Made by a program: the position numbers and the translations under genes. DNA of 64,000 bases from Bradyrhizobium genosp. L (GTDB lineage: Bacteria; Pseudomonadota; Alphaproteobacteria; Rhizobiales; Xanthobacteraceae). A model generated the notes under the pieces. The model saw only the letters and a program-made list of their open reading frames with translations, was not told where the DNA came from and did no database searches. The DNA is taken from assembly GCF_015624485.1 (NCBI RefSeq), contig NZ_CP061378.1, positions 5,828,001 through 5,892,000 on the forward strand, in the 5' to 3' direction. Positions 26,937 through 35,902 of the stretch are shown in pieces; position 1 is the stretch's first letter; the number at the start of each line of letters is the position of its first letter.

Positions 26937-27442
26937 GCGGAGCGCCTCTGTTTTGCGTGGGTCGTGTCGGCGGTCATGTTTGTCTGCGCTTCGAGCACGG
27001 CCTCGGTGATCCCGGCATAGGCGCCGCAACGGCAGAGATTGCCGCTCATGCATTCGCGCACCCGCTCCGGATCGGAGCCCGCCTGCCCCTCCCGGATCAG
27101 GCCGATGCCGCTCATGATCTGGCCCGGCGTGCAGAAACCGCACTGGAAGCCGTCATGGGCGATGAAGGCGGCCTGCACCGGATGCAGCTCGTTGCCAGCA
27201 GCGATGCCCTCGATGGTCAATATCTCGGCGCCGTCATGGCTGACGGCGAGCGCGAGGCAGGAATTGATGCGGCGTCCGTCGACCAGGACGGTGCAGGCGC
27301 CGCACTGGCCGCGATCGCAGCCCTTCTTGGTGCCGGTGAGATCGAGCCGCTCGCGCAAGAGGTCGAGCAGCGTGACGCGGGGATCGTCGAGGGCGATCTC
27401 CCGGCTGATACCGTTGATGGTGAGCGTGATTGGAAGATTCAT
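26933..27442 (-). CDS. 2Fe-2S subunit of aldehyde/xanthine oxidoreductase (PaoA-like)
   Basis: The 169-residue protein has the plant-type cluster motif GCDRGQCGACTVLVDGRRIN-SC and the second cluster pair QCGFCTPGQIM ... CMSGNLCRCGAY. It passes electrons from Moco to FAD. The start at 27442 has GGAG about 7 bp upstream; an ATG at 27484 lacks a site. First gene of a three-gene overlapping operon; TetR divergent. Confidence 0.92.
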   Translation of the reverse strand: MNLPITLTINGISREIALDDPRVTLLDLLRERLDLTGTKKGCDRGQCGACTVLVDGRRINSCLALAVSHDGAEILTIEGIAAGNELHPVQAAFIAHDGFQCGFCTPGQIMSGIGLIREGQAGSDPERVRECMSGNLCRCGAYAGITEAVLEAQTNMTADTTHAKQRRSA

Positions 27443-27550
27443 GCAGGGCTCCGATCCGTGTATGGTCGGGTTGAATCGAGGCAAAGCGCGCCCGTGGCCC
27501 GCCGACGGAGGTTCGGCGCGCCTTGTCAGGCCGGATGCTGGTCGCCATAT

Positions 27551-27567
27551 ACGGAGGCCACCTCCGT
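27551..27567. promoter_or_regulatory. TetR-type operator palindrome ACGGAGG-N3-CCTCCGT
   Basis: A perfect 7-bp inverted repeat with a 3-bp spacer, in the 153-bp gap between the oxidoreductase operon (start 27442) and the TetR gene (start 27596). This is the usual place for an autorepressing TetR operator controlling both directions. Binding is inferred from position and symmetry. Confidence 0.65.
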
Positions 27568-27595
27568 TTACAAGGGAGGGTGAAAAGAAAAAGCA

Positions 27596-28228
27596 ATGGC
27601 CGGTCGATCAACTGAAATTGTCCGCAAGCCGCGCGCGGATGCGGTGCGCAACCGCGAGCGCGTGCTGGAATCCGCCAAGTCGGTGTTCTCGGCGGGCGGC
27701 AGCGAGGCGAGCCTGGAAGCGGTGGCGCGCCATGCCGGCGTCGGCATCGGCACGCTCTATCGCCACTTCCCGACCCGCGAGGCGCTGTATGAGGCGGTCT
27801 ATCGCCGCGAGGTCGAGCAGCTTGGCGACCTTGCCGAGCAACTGCAATGCGCCCCCGAGCCGGTCGAGGCGCTGAGGCGCTGGCTGCGCGCCAATGTCGA
27901 ATTCGTCGCCACCAAGAAGGGCATGGTGGCAGCACTTGCGCTGGTCGCGCACGGCCCGAGCGAATTGCATGCCTATTCGTTCGACCGGCTGACCAAGGCG
28001 ATCGGCACCCTGCTGGCGCGCGCGGTCGCCGCCGGCGCGATTCGCGATGACATCAGCGCCGAGGACGTGCTGCGCGCGTTGATCGGCATGTGCTACATGC
28101 ACGACCAGCCCGGCTGGCAGGCGACCGCGCTGCGGCTGCTGGATGTGTTCGTGGACGGGCTCAGGGTGCAGCCTTCAGCCGACGGCCCGGCCGCCAAGTC
28201 CCACCAGACCAAGCGCAAGACGCGATAG
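27596..28228 (+). CDS. TetR/AcrR family transcriptional regulator
   Basis: A 210-residue protein. The N-terminal HTH is RNRERVLESAKSVFSAGGSE followed by VARHAGVGIGTLYRHFPTRE. The C-terminal part resembles the SbtR-type ligand domain (LTKAIGTLLARAVAAGAIRD, LRALIGMCYMHDQPGW). It is divergent from the molybdenum oxidoreductase operon and probably represses it until its ligand appears. GGGAGGG lies about 15 bp upstream of the ATG. A small membrane protein gene follows 2 bp later. Confidence 0.9.
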   Translation: MAGRSTEIVRKPRADAVRNRERVLESAKSVFSAGGSEASLEAVARHAGVGIGTLYRHFPTREALYEAVYRREVEQLGDLAEQLQCAPEPVEALRRWLRANVEFVATKKGMVAALALVAHGPSELHAYSFDRLTKAIGTLLARAVAAGAIRDDISAEDVLRALIGMCYMHDQPGWQATALRLLDVFVDGLRVQPSADGPAAKSHQTKRKTR

Positions 28229-28230
28229 CC

Positions 28231-28530
28231 ATGCGACGAGGGCCCTCGCCTGAAGCTGACCGACGCTGGCGAATCGAAGAGCAACGTTGCCGGCGCAAGT
28301 TCACCACAGCGGCATCGTTGATCGCAGCAGGACTCGTGCTCACATGGATTTCGGCATACTTCGGCCTGCGTCCGCTTGCGATCCTCTGTACGATTGCGGT
28401 TTTCGGAGCCATGGCCTGGACGATCGTTCTGATCGTCCGGCGCCGACGCGCATTCTACGCGATCATGGCCGACGACGGGCTGTCGAAGCGAGAGGCCGCC
28501 TACGAAGACCTTCGCAGCCACGGAGGTTGA
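28231..28530 (+). CDS. Small membrane protein (99 aa)
   Basis: Two transmembrane segments (AASLIAAGLVLTWISAYFGL and AILCTIAVFGAMAWTIVLIV) lie between a charged N terminus (MRRGPSPEADRRWRIEEQRC) and a short cytoplasmic tail (FYAIMADDGLSKREAAYEDL). No family recognised. It is 2 bp behind the TetR gene and is probably co-transcribed. Topology is inferred from hydrophobicity. Confidence 0.65.
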   Translation: MRRGPSPEADRRWRIEEQRCRRKFTTAASLIAAGLVLTWISAYFGLRPLAILCTIAVFGAMAWTIVLIVRRRRAFYAIMADDGLSKREAAYEDLRSHGG

Positions 28531-29132
28531 GGGGTCGCAGCCAGCCGGATGCGCGTTCGTGCGGCCCGTTGCCTCATCCGGGCGACTACGGGCGACCCCC
28601 GTCAATGTTCAAAAGTGAACCGACGGCATGATCTGCACTCCGGTAGACCACCGGCATTGCCAAGTCTTGGAAATACTAGCTCTCGGAAATACTAACGATC
28701 AGCCCGGCCATCGTGCCGGGCTTTTGTCGTCGTTGCCTGTCCTGACCGCGGGTTAGTCGGGGGCTGTTGCTGTTCGGCAGGTTCGACGTGCTGGCGCCGG
28801 ATTGCCGACCGCCATGCAGGGCGCGTTCGACATCGCCGAACGCCAAATGAGCCGATAGTCGCGAATGTTGCATCATTAGACCTTCTTCAAGCCAACGACA
28901 CGCTTGATGTTGCCCGAAACCTCACATGGCTGCCTGGCAGTAGAACGAAGGTCGAATGGCCGCTCCGCCGTTTCCATTCGCGCGACGGGCTCAACAATGA
29001 TTATCCTCGCAGGAAACCGGTAGACACGAAGCATTGCTTCGCGATCCACCAACAGGTCATGGCGAGGAAACCGCGCGTTCGCGCTCGAGCTTTCGAGGAC
29101 GACTCCCGACGTTCGGGAAAAGATGCGCCTGC
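28531..29132. other. Gap upstream of the RND pump, no confident gene
   Basis: About 600 bp. It contains a 10-bp direct repeat GGAAATACTA (28669-28678 and 28685-28694), then the hairpin-plus-T terminator listed separately, and a 6-bp inverted repeat TCCCGA-CGT-TCGGGA at 29104-29118. A minus-strand frame of 96 codons (28876-29166) overlaps the pump's start and has no recognisable family; it is not annotated. Pump genes of this type usually follow a periplasmic adaptor gene; none is here. Confidence 0.5.
28701..28725 (+). terminator. Rho-independent terminator
   Basis: Stem AGCCCGGC (28701-28708), loop CATCGT, stem GCCGGGCT (28715-28722), then TTTT. It lies 170 bp after the small membrane protein gene and would end the TetR transcript or an unannotated short RNA. 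Confidence 0.7.
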
Positions 29133-29159
29133 CGTTCATTTGGACCACAGAAATGAACG
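29133..29159 (+). promoter_or_regulatory. Perfect 9-bp hairpin enclosing the RND start codon
   Basis: CGTTCATTT (29133-29141) and AAATGAACG (29151-29159) are perfectly complementary across a 9-nt loop. The ATG of the pump (29153-29155) lies inside the right arm, so in RNA the start codon would be paired. It could equally be a DNA operator. Which one is not decidable from sequence. Confidence 0.6.
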
Positions 29160-32100
29160 AGAGCATCTCATCTCCCTTCGTCCGCTACCCGATCGGCACC
29201 TCGCTGCTGATGGCCGGCATCCTGTTCGTCGGCATGGTCGCATATCCGCTGCTGCCGGTCGCGCCGCTGCCCCAAGTCGATTTTCCGACCATCCAGATAT
29301 CCGCAAGCCTGCCCGGCGCCAGCCCCGAAACCATGGCCTCCTCGGTCGCGCAACCGCTGGAGCGGCAGTTCGCGCAGATTCCCGGGATCGCGCAAATGAC
29401 CTCGACGAGCTCGCTCGGCTCGACCTCGGTCACCATCCAGTTCGATCTGAACCGCAACATCGACGGCGCTGCCAACGATATCCAGGCGGCGATCAACGCG
29501 GCGAGCGGCCAGTTGCCCAAGAACCTGCCGTCACCGCCGACCTATCGCAAGGTCAACCCGGCGGACTCGCCCATCCTGCTGTTGTCGGCGACCTCGGACA
29601 CGCTGCCCCTGATCAGGGTGAGTGACGCGGTCGACGCCCAGCTCGGGCAGCAGATCAGCCAGATTTCAGGCGTCGCCCAGGTGTTCATCGGCGGGCAGCA
29701 GAAGCCCGCGATCCGCGTCCAGATCGATCCCGCCAAGCTGGTGGCCAAGGGGCTGTCGCTGGAAGACGTCCGCAGCCAGATCGCGATCACGACGGTCGAC
29801 AGTCCGAAGGGCAATATCGACGGCGCGAGGCGCGCTTACACGATCTACGCCAACGATCAACTGCTCGATGCCAAGGACTGGAACGACGTCATCATCGCCT
29901 ACCGCAACGGCGGCCCGTTGCGGATTCGCGACATCGGGCAAGCCGTCGCCGGGCCGGAAGACATGAAGCAGGCTGCCTGGGCCGACGGCAAACGCGGCGT
30001 GTTCCTCGTCATCTTCAAGCAGCCGGGCGCCAACGTCATCGGAACGGTCGACAGGATCAAGGCGCAACTTCCGAGACTGATCGCGGCGATCCCGCCGGCC
30101 GTCAAGATCAAGATCATCAGCGACCGGACATTGACCATCCGCGCCGCGGTCGAAGACGTGCAGATCACGCTGCTCATCACCATCGTCCTGGTCGTCATGG
30201 TGATCTTCATCTTCCTGCGCAGCTTCTGGGCCACGGTCATTCCCGCAATAACGGTTCCGCTCGCGCTGCTCGGCGCCTGCGCGCTGATGTGGGTGTTCGG
30301 CTATACGCTCGACAACCTTTCGCTGATGGCGCTGACGATTGCGGTCGGCTTCGTGGTCGACGACGCCATCGTCATGCTGGAAAACATCACGCGCTATGTC
30401 GAGCAGGGCGCGAAGCCGTTCGCCGCGGCGCTGCAAGGCGCCGGCGAAATCGGGTTCACCATCCTGTCGATCAGCATCTCGCTGGTCGCGGTGCTGATCC
30501 CGCTGCTGCTGATGGGCGGCGTCATCGGCCGGCTGTTCCGCGAGTTCGCGGTGACGCTCGCGATGGCGATCTTCGTATCCCTCGTGGTGTCGCTGACCCT
30601 GACGCCGATGATGGCATCGCGCTTCCTGCGCGCGCATGGCGAAACCAGGCACGGCCGGCTCTACCAATGGAGCGAGCGGGCGTTCGACCGGTTGTTGCAG
30701 GCCTATCAGCGGGGATTGGACCTGGCGCTGAGCTGGAGCCGAACGACGCTCTGCATCTTCTTCGCGACGGTGGCACTGTCGATCTATCTGTTCGTGATCA
30801 TTCCCAAGGGATTCTTCCCGCAACAGGACAACGGCTTCCTGAACGCGGTGTCGGAAACCGCCCAGGATATCTCGTTTGCCGACATGAAGCGGCATCAGGA
30901 AGAGCTCAACCAAATCGTGCAGGCCGATCCCGCCGTCGACAGCATGGCGGTATTCATCGGCGGCGGCGGCACGGCGCTGAACTCGGGCCGCATGTACATC
31001 ACGCTGAAGCCGCGCGAAGAGCGTGACGTCGACGCGCAGCAGATCATTGCGCGGCTGCGGCCGAAGCTCGAGAAGGTCGAGGGCGCACGCCTCTACATGC
31101 AAGCCTCGCAGGATGTCCGGCTCGGCGGCCGCGCCACCCGGACGCAGTTCGAATACACGCTGCAGGATGCCAATCTCGACGAGCTGAACCAATGGGCGCC
31201 GAAGATTCTGGCGAAGATGAAGACGCTGCCCGAATTGCGCGACGTCGCCACCGACCAGCAGACCGAGGGCACGACGCTGACGGTGACGATCGATCGCGAC
31301 ACCGCGTCGCGCTACGGCATCCAGCCGCAACTGATCGACGACACGCTGTACGACGCGTTCGGCCAGCGCCAGGTCACCCAGTATTTCACCCAGCTCAACA
31401 GCTATCACGTGATCCTGGAGATACTCCCGGAGTTGCAGGGCAACCTCGATACCCTCAACAGGCTGTACATCAAGTCGCCGACCACGGGCGACGAGGTGCC
31501 GTTGTCGGTGTTCTGCAAATGGACGACGGTGCCGGTGCGCCCGCTGGCGATCGCCCACCAGGGGCAGTTTCCCGCGACCACGATCAGCTTCAACCTCGCC
31601 CAGGGCACGGCGCTCGGCCAGGCCACCGACGCCATCCAGCAGGCCGTCACCAACATCGGCGCGCCGGGCACGCTCAGCTCGAGCTTCCAGGGCACCGCGC
31701 AGGCGTTCCAGCAATCGCTCAGCACGGTGCCGCTATTGATCCTGGCCGCGCTGGTCGTGGTCTATCTGATCCTCGGCGTGCTCTACGAGAGCTACATCCA
31801 TCCGCTCACCATCCTGTCGACACTGCCGTCGGCCGGCGTCGGCGCGCTGGCGATCCTGATGGCGTTCGGGTTCGATTTCTCGCTGATCGCGCTGATCGGC
31901 ATCATTCTGCTGATCGGCATCGTGAAGAAGAACGGCATCATGATGGTCGACTTCGCGATCGCGGCCGAGCGCGAGGAACATCTGTCACCGCGCGAATCGA
32001 TCCGGAAGGCGGCCCTGTTGCGTTTCCGCCCGATCATGATGACGACGATGGCGGCGCTGCTCGGCGGCGTTCCCTTGATGCTGGGCACCGGCACCGGATC

Positions 32101-32296
32101 GGAAATCCGCCAGCCGCTCGGCTATGCGATGGTCGGCGGGCTGATCGTGAGCCAGGCGCTGACATTGTTCACGACGCCGGTGGTCTATCTCTATCTCGAC
32201 CGGTTCTCGAACGCGCTTTCGGGTTGGGCCGCGAAGCGGCGCGACGATGCCGAACGACCTGCGCCGCCGCCGGAGATCAGGAACGCCGCCGAATAG
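29153..32296 (+). CDS. RND multidrug efflux permease (MdtB/MdtC-like)
   Basis: At 1047 residues from ATG 29153 it has the full AcrB-type length. The N terminus MNESISSPFVRYPIGTSLLM and VDFPTIQISASLPGASPETM match MdtB/C proteins. The membrane core includes LTIAVGFVVDDAIVMLENIT, with the paired Asp residues for proton relay, and the second half IILLIGIVKKNGIMMVDFAI. An upstream ATG at 29123 would add ten residues and is less like the family. No adaptor or outer-membrane partner is nearby, so it must use one encoded elsewhere. Substrates unknown. Confidence 0.93.
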   Translation: MNESISSPFVRYPIGTSLLMAGILFVGMVAYPLLPVAPLPQVDFPTIQISASLPGASPETMASSVAQPLERQFAQIPGIAQMTSTSSLGSTSVTIQFDLNRNIDGAANDIQAAINAASGQLPKNLPSPPTYRKVNPADSPILLLSATSDTLPLIRVSDAVDAQLGQQISQISGVAQVFIGGQQKPAIRVQIDPAKLVAKGLSLEDVRSQIAITTVDSPKGNIDGARRAYTIYANDQLLDAKDWNDVIIAYRNGGPLRIRDIGQAVAGPEDMKQAAWADGKRGVFLVIFKQPGANVIGTVDRIKAQLPRLIAAIPPAVKIKIISDRTLTIRAAVEDVQITLLITIVLVVMVIFIFLRSFWATVIPAITVPLALLGACALMWVFGYTLDNLSLMALTIAVGFVVDDAIVMLENITRYVEQGAKPFAAALQGAGEIGFTILSISISLVAVLIPLLLMGGVIGRLFREFAVTLAMAIFVSLVVSLTLTPMMASRFLRAHGETRHGRLYQWSERAFDRLLQAYQRGLDLALSWSRTTLCIFFATVALSIYLFVIIPKGFFPQQDNGFLNAVSETAQDISFADMKRHQEELNQIVQADPAVDSMAVFIGGGGTALNSGRMYITLKPREERDVDAQQIIARLRPKLEKVEGARLYMQASQDVRLGGRATRTQFEYTLQDANLDELNQWAPKILAKMKTLPELRDVATDQQTEGTTLTVTIDRDTASRYGIQPQLIDDTLYDAFGQRQVTQYFTQLNSYHVILEILPELQGNLDTLNRLYIKSPTTGDEVPLSVFCKWTTVPVRPLAIAHQGQFPATTISFNLAQGTALGQATDAIQQAVTNIGAPGTLSSSFQGTAQAFQQSLSTVPLLILAALVVVYLILGVLYESYIHPLTILSTLPSAGVGALAILMAFGFDFSLIALIGIILLIGIVKKNGIMMVDFAIAAEREEHLSPRESIRKAALLRFRPIMMTTMAALLGGVPLMLGTGTGSEIRQPLGYAMVGGLIVSQALTLFTTPVVYLYLDRFSNALSGWAAKRRDDAERPAPPPEIRNAAE

Positions 32297-32316
32297 CCAT
32301 TCGCGGACGACGATCG

Positions 32317-33582
32317 CTACCCGAACCGGTGATCGTAACGGGTGATCGACAAGTCGCTGGTGTCGACCTCGGGCGCCTTGCCCGAAAGCATGTCGGCCAG
32401 CACCCGGCCCGAGCCGCACGCCATGGTCCAGCCGAGCGTGCCGTGGCCGGTGTTGAGATGCAGATTCGCATAGCGCGTCTTGCCGATCACCGGCGGGCCA
32501 TCGGGCGTCATCGGGCGCAGGCCGCACCAGAAGGTGGCCTTGGGAAGATCGCCACCGCGCGGAAACAGGTCGGTGAGCGAATGATCCAGCGTCGCGCGCC
32601 GTGCGTCGTAGAGCTTGGTCGAATAGCCCGAGATCTCCGCAGTGCCGCCGACGCGGATGCGATCGCCGAGCCGCGTGATCGCGACCTTGTAGCTCTCGTC
32701 CATCACGGTGGATTCCGGTGCGCCTGACGCATCCTTGATCGGCACCGTGATCGAGTAGCCCTTCACCGGATAGACCGGCAGCGAGATGCCGAGCGGCCGC
32801 ACCAGGTGCGGCGAGTAGCTGCCGAGCGCGACGACATAGGCATCAGCTGTCATCACGCCGGCGCTGGTCGCAACACCGGTGATACGGGTGGTGTCCGCGT
32901 TCAGTCCCTGAATGCCGACGTTAAACTTGAACTTCACGCCGATCTTCTCGGCCTCCAACGCCAGCGCCTGGGTGAACATATGGCAGTCGCCGGTTTCGTC
33001 CTGCGGCAGACGGAGCCCGCCGGCGAATTTCTCCTTCACCTGCGCCAGCGCCGGCTCCGCGGCAATGCAGCCGTCGCGATCGAGCACCTCGTAGGGCACG
33101 CCATATTGCTTGAGCACGGCGATGTCCTCGCCGGTGCCGTCGAGCTGGGCCTGATAGCGGAACAGCTGCAAGGTACCGCGGTCACGCTCATCATACGTGA
33201 TGCCGATCTCGGCGCGCAGCGCCCGCAGGCAGTCGCGGCTGTATTCGGCGATAGGGATCATCCGGCTCTTGTTGACGGCGTAGCGCGCCGAGGTGCAGTT
33301 GCGCAGCATCTTGAAGAGCCACCACCACATCACGGGATCCGGCTTCGGCCGGATCACCAGCGGGCCGTGCTTCATCAACAGCCACTTCACCGCCTTCACC
33401 GGCACGCCGGGGCCGGCCCAGGGCGAGGAATAGCCGGGCGAGACTTCGCCGGCATTGGCAAAGGAGGTTTCGAGCGCGGGCTTGGCCTGGCGGTCGATCA
33501 CCGTGACCTCATGGCCGGCGCGCGCGAGATAATAGGCCGAGGTGACGCCGATCACGCCACTGCCGAGAACAAGGACCTTCAC
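32317..33582 (-). CDS. dadA: D-amino acid dehydrogenase, small-subunit type
   Basis: The 421-residue flavoprotein has [20 protein letters not shown] at the N terminus, [20 protein letters not shown] in the flavin site and C-terminal [20 protein letters not shown] followed by [17 protein letters not shown], all hallmarks of DadA. It oxidises D-amino acids, chiefly D-alanine, to 2-oxo acids, feeding electrons to the respiratory chain at the inner membrane. GTG 33582 is the start with GAGGAAAA upstream. It lies downstream of the aminotransferase on the same strand but a terminator intervenes. Confidence 0.93.
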   Translation of the reverse strand: MKVLVLGSGVIGVTSAYYLARAGHEVTVIDRQAKPALETSFANAGEVSPGYSSPWAGPGVPVKAVKWLLMKHGPLVIRPKPDPVMWWWLFKMLRNCTSARYAVNKSRMIPIAEYSRDCLRALRAEIGITYDERDRGTLQLFRYQAQLDGTGEDIAVLKQYGVPYEVLDRDGCIAAEPALAQVKEKFAGGLRLPQDETGDCHMFTQALALEAEKIGVKFKFNVGIQGLNADTTRITGVATSAGVMTADAYVVALGSYSPHLVRPLGISLPVYPVKGYSITVPIKDASGAPESTVMDESYKVAITRLGDRIRVGGTAEISGYSTKLYDARRATLDHSLTDLFPRGGDLPKATFWCGLRPMTPDGPPVIGKTRYANLHLNTGHGTLGWTMACGSGRVLADMLSGKAPEVDTSDLSITRYDHRFG

Positions 33583-33683
33583 TTTTCCTCACATCCTGCA
33601 GCGACAAAACAGATCGCCGCTGCGAAACCACCCTGCTTCGCAGCGGCGACAGCAATGTGTAAGAGCCAGCAAGTTTCAAGCCA

Positions 33684-33712
33684 AAAGCCCCGTTCCGATG
33701 GAACGGGGCTTT
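33684..33712 (-). terminator. Strong terminator after the aminotransferase gene
   Basis: Perfect 13-bp stem AAAGCCCCGTTCC / GGAACGGGGCTTT with a 3-nt loop. Read on the minus strand it is followed by TTTT-like pyrimidines. It would end transcription from 33779 before dadA. Confidence 0.8.
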
Positions 33713-33723
33713 GATTTTCTTTT

Positions 33724-33772
33724 GACGCGTTTTCTCGACGCGAACCGGTACCCACTTCGCTCGAAAACGGGA
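33724..33772. repeat. Short Bradyrhizobium-type repeat (GACGCGTTTTCTCGACGCGA family)
   Basis: GACGCGTTTTCTCGACGCGA...CCACTTCGCTCGAAAACGGG is a frequent intergenic element in these genomes. It lies just after the aminotransferase stop. Assigned from memory of the family; only one copy is in the window. Confidence 0.6.
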
Positions 33773-33778
33773 CGCTTG

Positions 33779-35143
33779 TCAGGCCACGCGCTTGATCGCA
33801 TCACCCAGGATCGAGACCATGTCGTCGATGTGCTTCTTCTCGACGATCAAGGGCGGCGACACTGCGAGCGAGTCGCCGCTCATGCGCAGGTAGAGCCCGC
33901 TGTTGAAGCAATCGACCATGAGGTCGTAGCCGCGTGCGCCGACTGCGCCGTCGCGCGGCGAGACCTCGATCGCACCCATCAGGCCGAGATTGCGGATGTC
34001 GACGACATGCGGCAGGCCCTTCAGCGAATGCAGGCCGTCGCGGAAGTAACCGGCGAGCTCGGCGCCGCGGGTCAGGAGGCCTTCGTCCTTGTAGATGTCG
34101 AGCGTGGCGAGGCCGGCCGCGCAGGCCACCGGATGGGCCGAATAGGTGTAGCCGTGGAACAGCTCCATGGCGTTGTCCGGGCCGACCATCAGCCCGTCAT
34201 AGATCTCGCGCTTCGCGAACACCGCGCCGCAGGGCACGCTGCCATTGGTGATGCCCTTGGCGGTGGTCATCATGTCCGGCGTCACGCCGAAGAAGTTGGC
34301 AGCGAACGGCGTCCCGAGACGGCCGAAGCCGGTGATGACCTCGTCCATGATCAGCAAGATGCCGTGCTTGGTGCAGAGCTCGCGCAGCCGCTGCAGATAA
34401 CCCTTCGGCGGCGGCAGCACCGCGGTCGAACCCGGCACCGGCTCGACGATCACGGCGGCGATGGTGTCGGCGCCGTGCAGCGCCACCATCCGCTCGACAT
34501 CGTCGGCGAGCTCGGCGCCATGGTCCGGCTGGTCCTTGGCGAAGGCGTTGCGGGCGAGATCGTGGGTGTGGCGGATGTGATCGACACCCGGCAGATGGGT
34601 CGCGAACTGGCGGCGGTTGGCGACCATGCCGCCGACCGACATGCCGCCGAAGCCGACGCCGTGATAGCCGCGCTCGCGGCCGATCAGCCGGGTGCGGGTC
34701 GCCTGGCCGTTGGCGCGATGATAGGCCAGCGCGATCTTCAGCGCGGTGTCGACCGATTCAGAGCCGGAATTGGTGAAGAAGATGCGGTCCATCCCCTTCG
34801 GCGCGATCTCGGCGAGCCGTTCGGCGAAATCGAACGCCAGCGGGTGGCCCATGTTGAAGGACGGTGCGAAATCCAGCGTCGAGAGCTGCCGCTCGACCGC
34901 GGCCGCGATCTGCGGACGGCCGTGGCCGGCATTGACGCACCACAGGCCGGCGGAGCCGTCGATCACCTGACGGCCGTCGACCGAGGTGTAGTACATGCCC
35001 TTCGCGGAGGAGAACAGCCGCGGCGCCTTCTTGAACTGGCGGTTGGCGGTAAACGGCATCCAGAGCGACTCGGTCTTGATGGTGTTCGGAATCTGATGAA
35101 CGGTCACGGCGGCGCTCCAAGGCTGTGAGGGCTGGGTTGCCAT
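33779..35143 (-). CDS. Class III aminotransferase, beta-alanine/omega-amino acid:pyruvate type
   Basis: The 454-residue PLP enzyme has NTIKTESLWMPFTANRQFKK at the N terminus, the pyridoxal-site GRERGYHGVGFGGMSVGG, the Asp of LLIMDEVITGFGRLG and the Schiff-base Lys in MMTTAKGITNGSVP. The opening WMPFTANRQFK is typical of omega-amino acid:pyruvate aminotransferases, which convert beta-alanine and related amines to semialdehydes. The divergent XRE-cupin gene at 35265 is the probable regulator. Start ATG 35143; GGAG lies very close. Confidence 0.9.
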   Translation of the reverse strand: MATQPSQPWSAAVTVHQIPNTIKTESLWMPFTANRQFKKAPRLFSSAKGMYYTSVDGRQVIDGSAGLWCVNAGHGRPQIAAAVERQLSTLDFAPSFNMGHPLAFDFAERLAEIAPKGMDRIFFTNSGSESVDTALKIALAYHRANGQATRTRLIGRERGYHGVGFGGMSVGGMVANRRQFATHLPGVDHIRHTHDLARNAFAKDQPDHGAELADDVERMVALHGADTIAAVIVEPVPGSTAVLPPPKGYLQRLRELCTKHGILLIMDEVITGFGRLGTPFAANFFGVTPDMMTTAKGITNGSVPCGAVFAKREIYDGLMVGPDNAMELFHGYTYSAHPVACAAGLATLDIYKDEGLLTRGAELAGYFRDGLHSLKGLPHVVDIRNLGLMGAIEVSPRDGAVGARGYDLMVDCFNSGLYLRMSGDSLAVSPPLIVEKKHIDDMVSILGDAIKRVA

Positions 35144-35264
35144 ACTCCGATCACGCTTCACACCACGCAACAAGTCCTTTTCTGCCCCATCACAAGCCAT
35201 TGATCTGATTGGAGCGGTCTGGCAGGATTTGTTCGATCCGCAACACCTGCAACAGGGATTTGAA

Positions 35265-35813
35265 ATGAGCGTCGATATCGGCGGACGGCTGCGATTCATC
35301 CGCGCGCGCGCAAAACTGTCGCAGCGCGAACTCGCCAAGCGTTCCGGGGTGACCAACTCGACGATCTCGCTGATCGAATCCAATCAGATGAACCCGTCGG
35401 TCGGCGCGCTGAAGCGCATCCTCGACGGCATCCCGATGGGGCTGGCGGAATTCTTCGCGATCGAGCCGGAGCGGCCGCGCAAGGCGTTCTACCGCGCCGA
35501 GGAGCTGACCGAGATCGGCAAGAAACCGATCTCCTACCGCCAGGTCGGTGACAATCTGTTCGGCCGGAGCTTGCAGATCCTGATGGAGCGCTATGAACCC
35601 GGCAGCGACACCGGACGGGTGCCGCTGCAGCATGAGGGCGAGGAAGGCGGCATCGTGGTGAGCGGCCGGCTCGAGGTCACCGTCGACGACGAGCGGCGGG
35701 TGCTCAACGCCGGCGACGCCTATTACTTCGAAAGCCGACGCCCGCACCGCTTCCGCTGCATCGGCGCCAAGCCCTGCGAGGTGATCTCAGCCTGCACGCC
35801 GCCGTCATTTTGA
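35265..35813 (+). CDS. XRE-cupin transcriptional regulator
   Basis: A 182-residue protein starting at ATG 35265 (MSVDIGGRLRFIRARAKLSQ), with AGGGA just upstream. The HTH is ELAKRSGVTNSTISLIESNQ, and the C-terminal cupin has EGEEGGIVVSGRLEVTVDDE and FESRRPHRFRC. It is divergent from the omega-amino acid aminotransferase, which it probably controls in response to its amine/amino acid substrate. It has the same architecture as the regulator at 22781 but is a distinct protein. Confidence 0.88.
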   Translation: MSVDIGGRLRFIRARAKLSQRELAKRSGVTNSTISLIESNQMNPSVGALKRILDGIPMGLAEFFAIEPERPRKAFYRAEELTEIGKKPISYRQVGDNLFGRSLQILMERYEPGSDTGRVPLQHEGEEGGIVVSGRLEVTVDDERRVLNAGDAYYFESRRPHRFRCIGAKPCEVISACTPPSF

Positions 35814-35902
35814 ACCGGGCGCGATCAGGATCGAACCTGGCGGCATTCCGATAGACAAATCTCAGGACTGCCCGGCTTCACCGTCCTGCGGAGCGCTTCT
35901 AC

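Noticed and set aside
26936..27143. N-terminal extension of the FAD subunit upstream of 26936
   Set aside because: It is the out-of-frame shadow of the 2Fe-2S gene; the ATGA overlap at 26933-26936 gives the natural start.
28876..29166. 96-codon minus-strand frame before the RND pump
   Set aside because: I considered a small PilZ-like protein, but the sequence lacks the RxxxR and DxSxxG motifs; it also overlaps the pump's first codons.
29666..31714. Minus-strand open frame opposite the RND pump
   Set aside because: Arg/Glu/His-rich antisense artefact.
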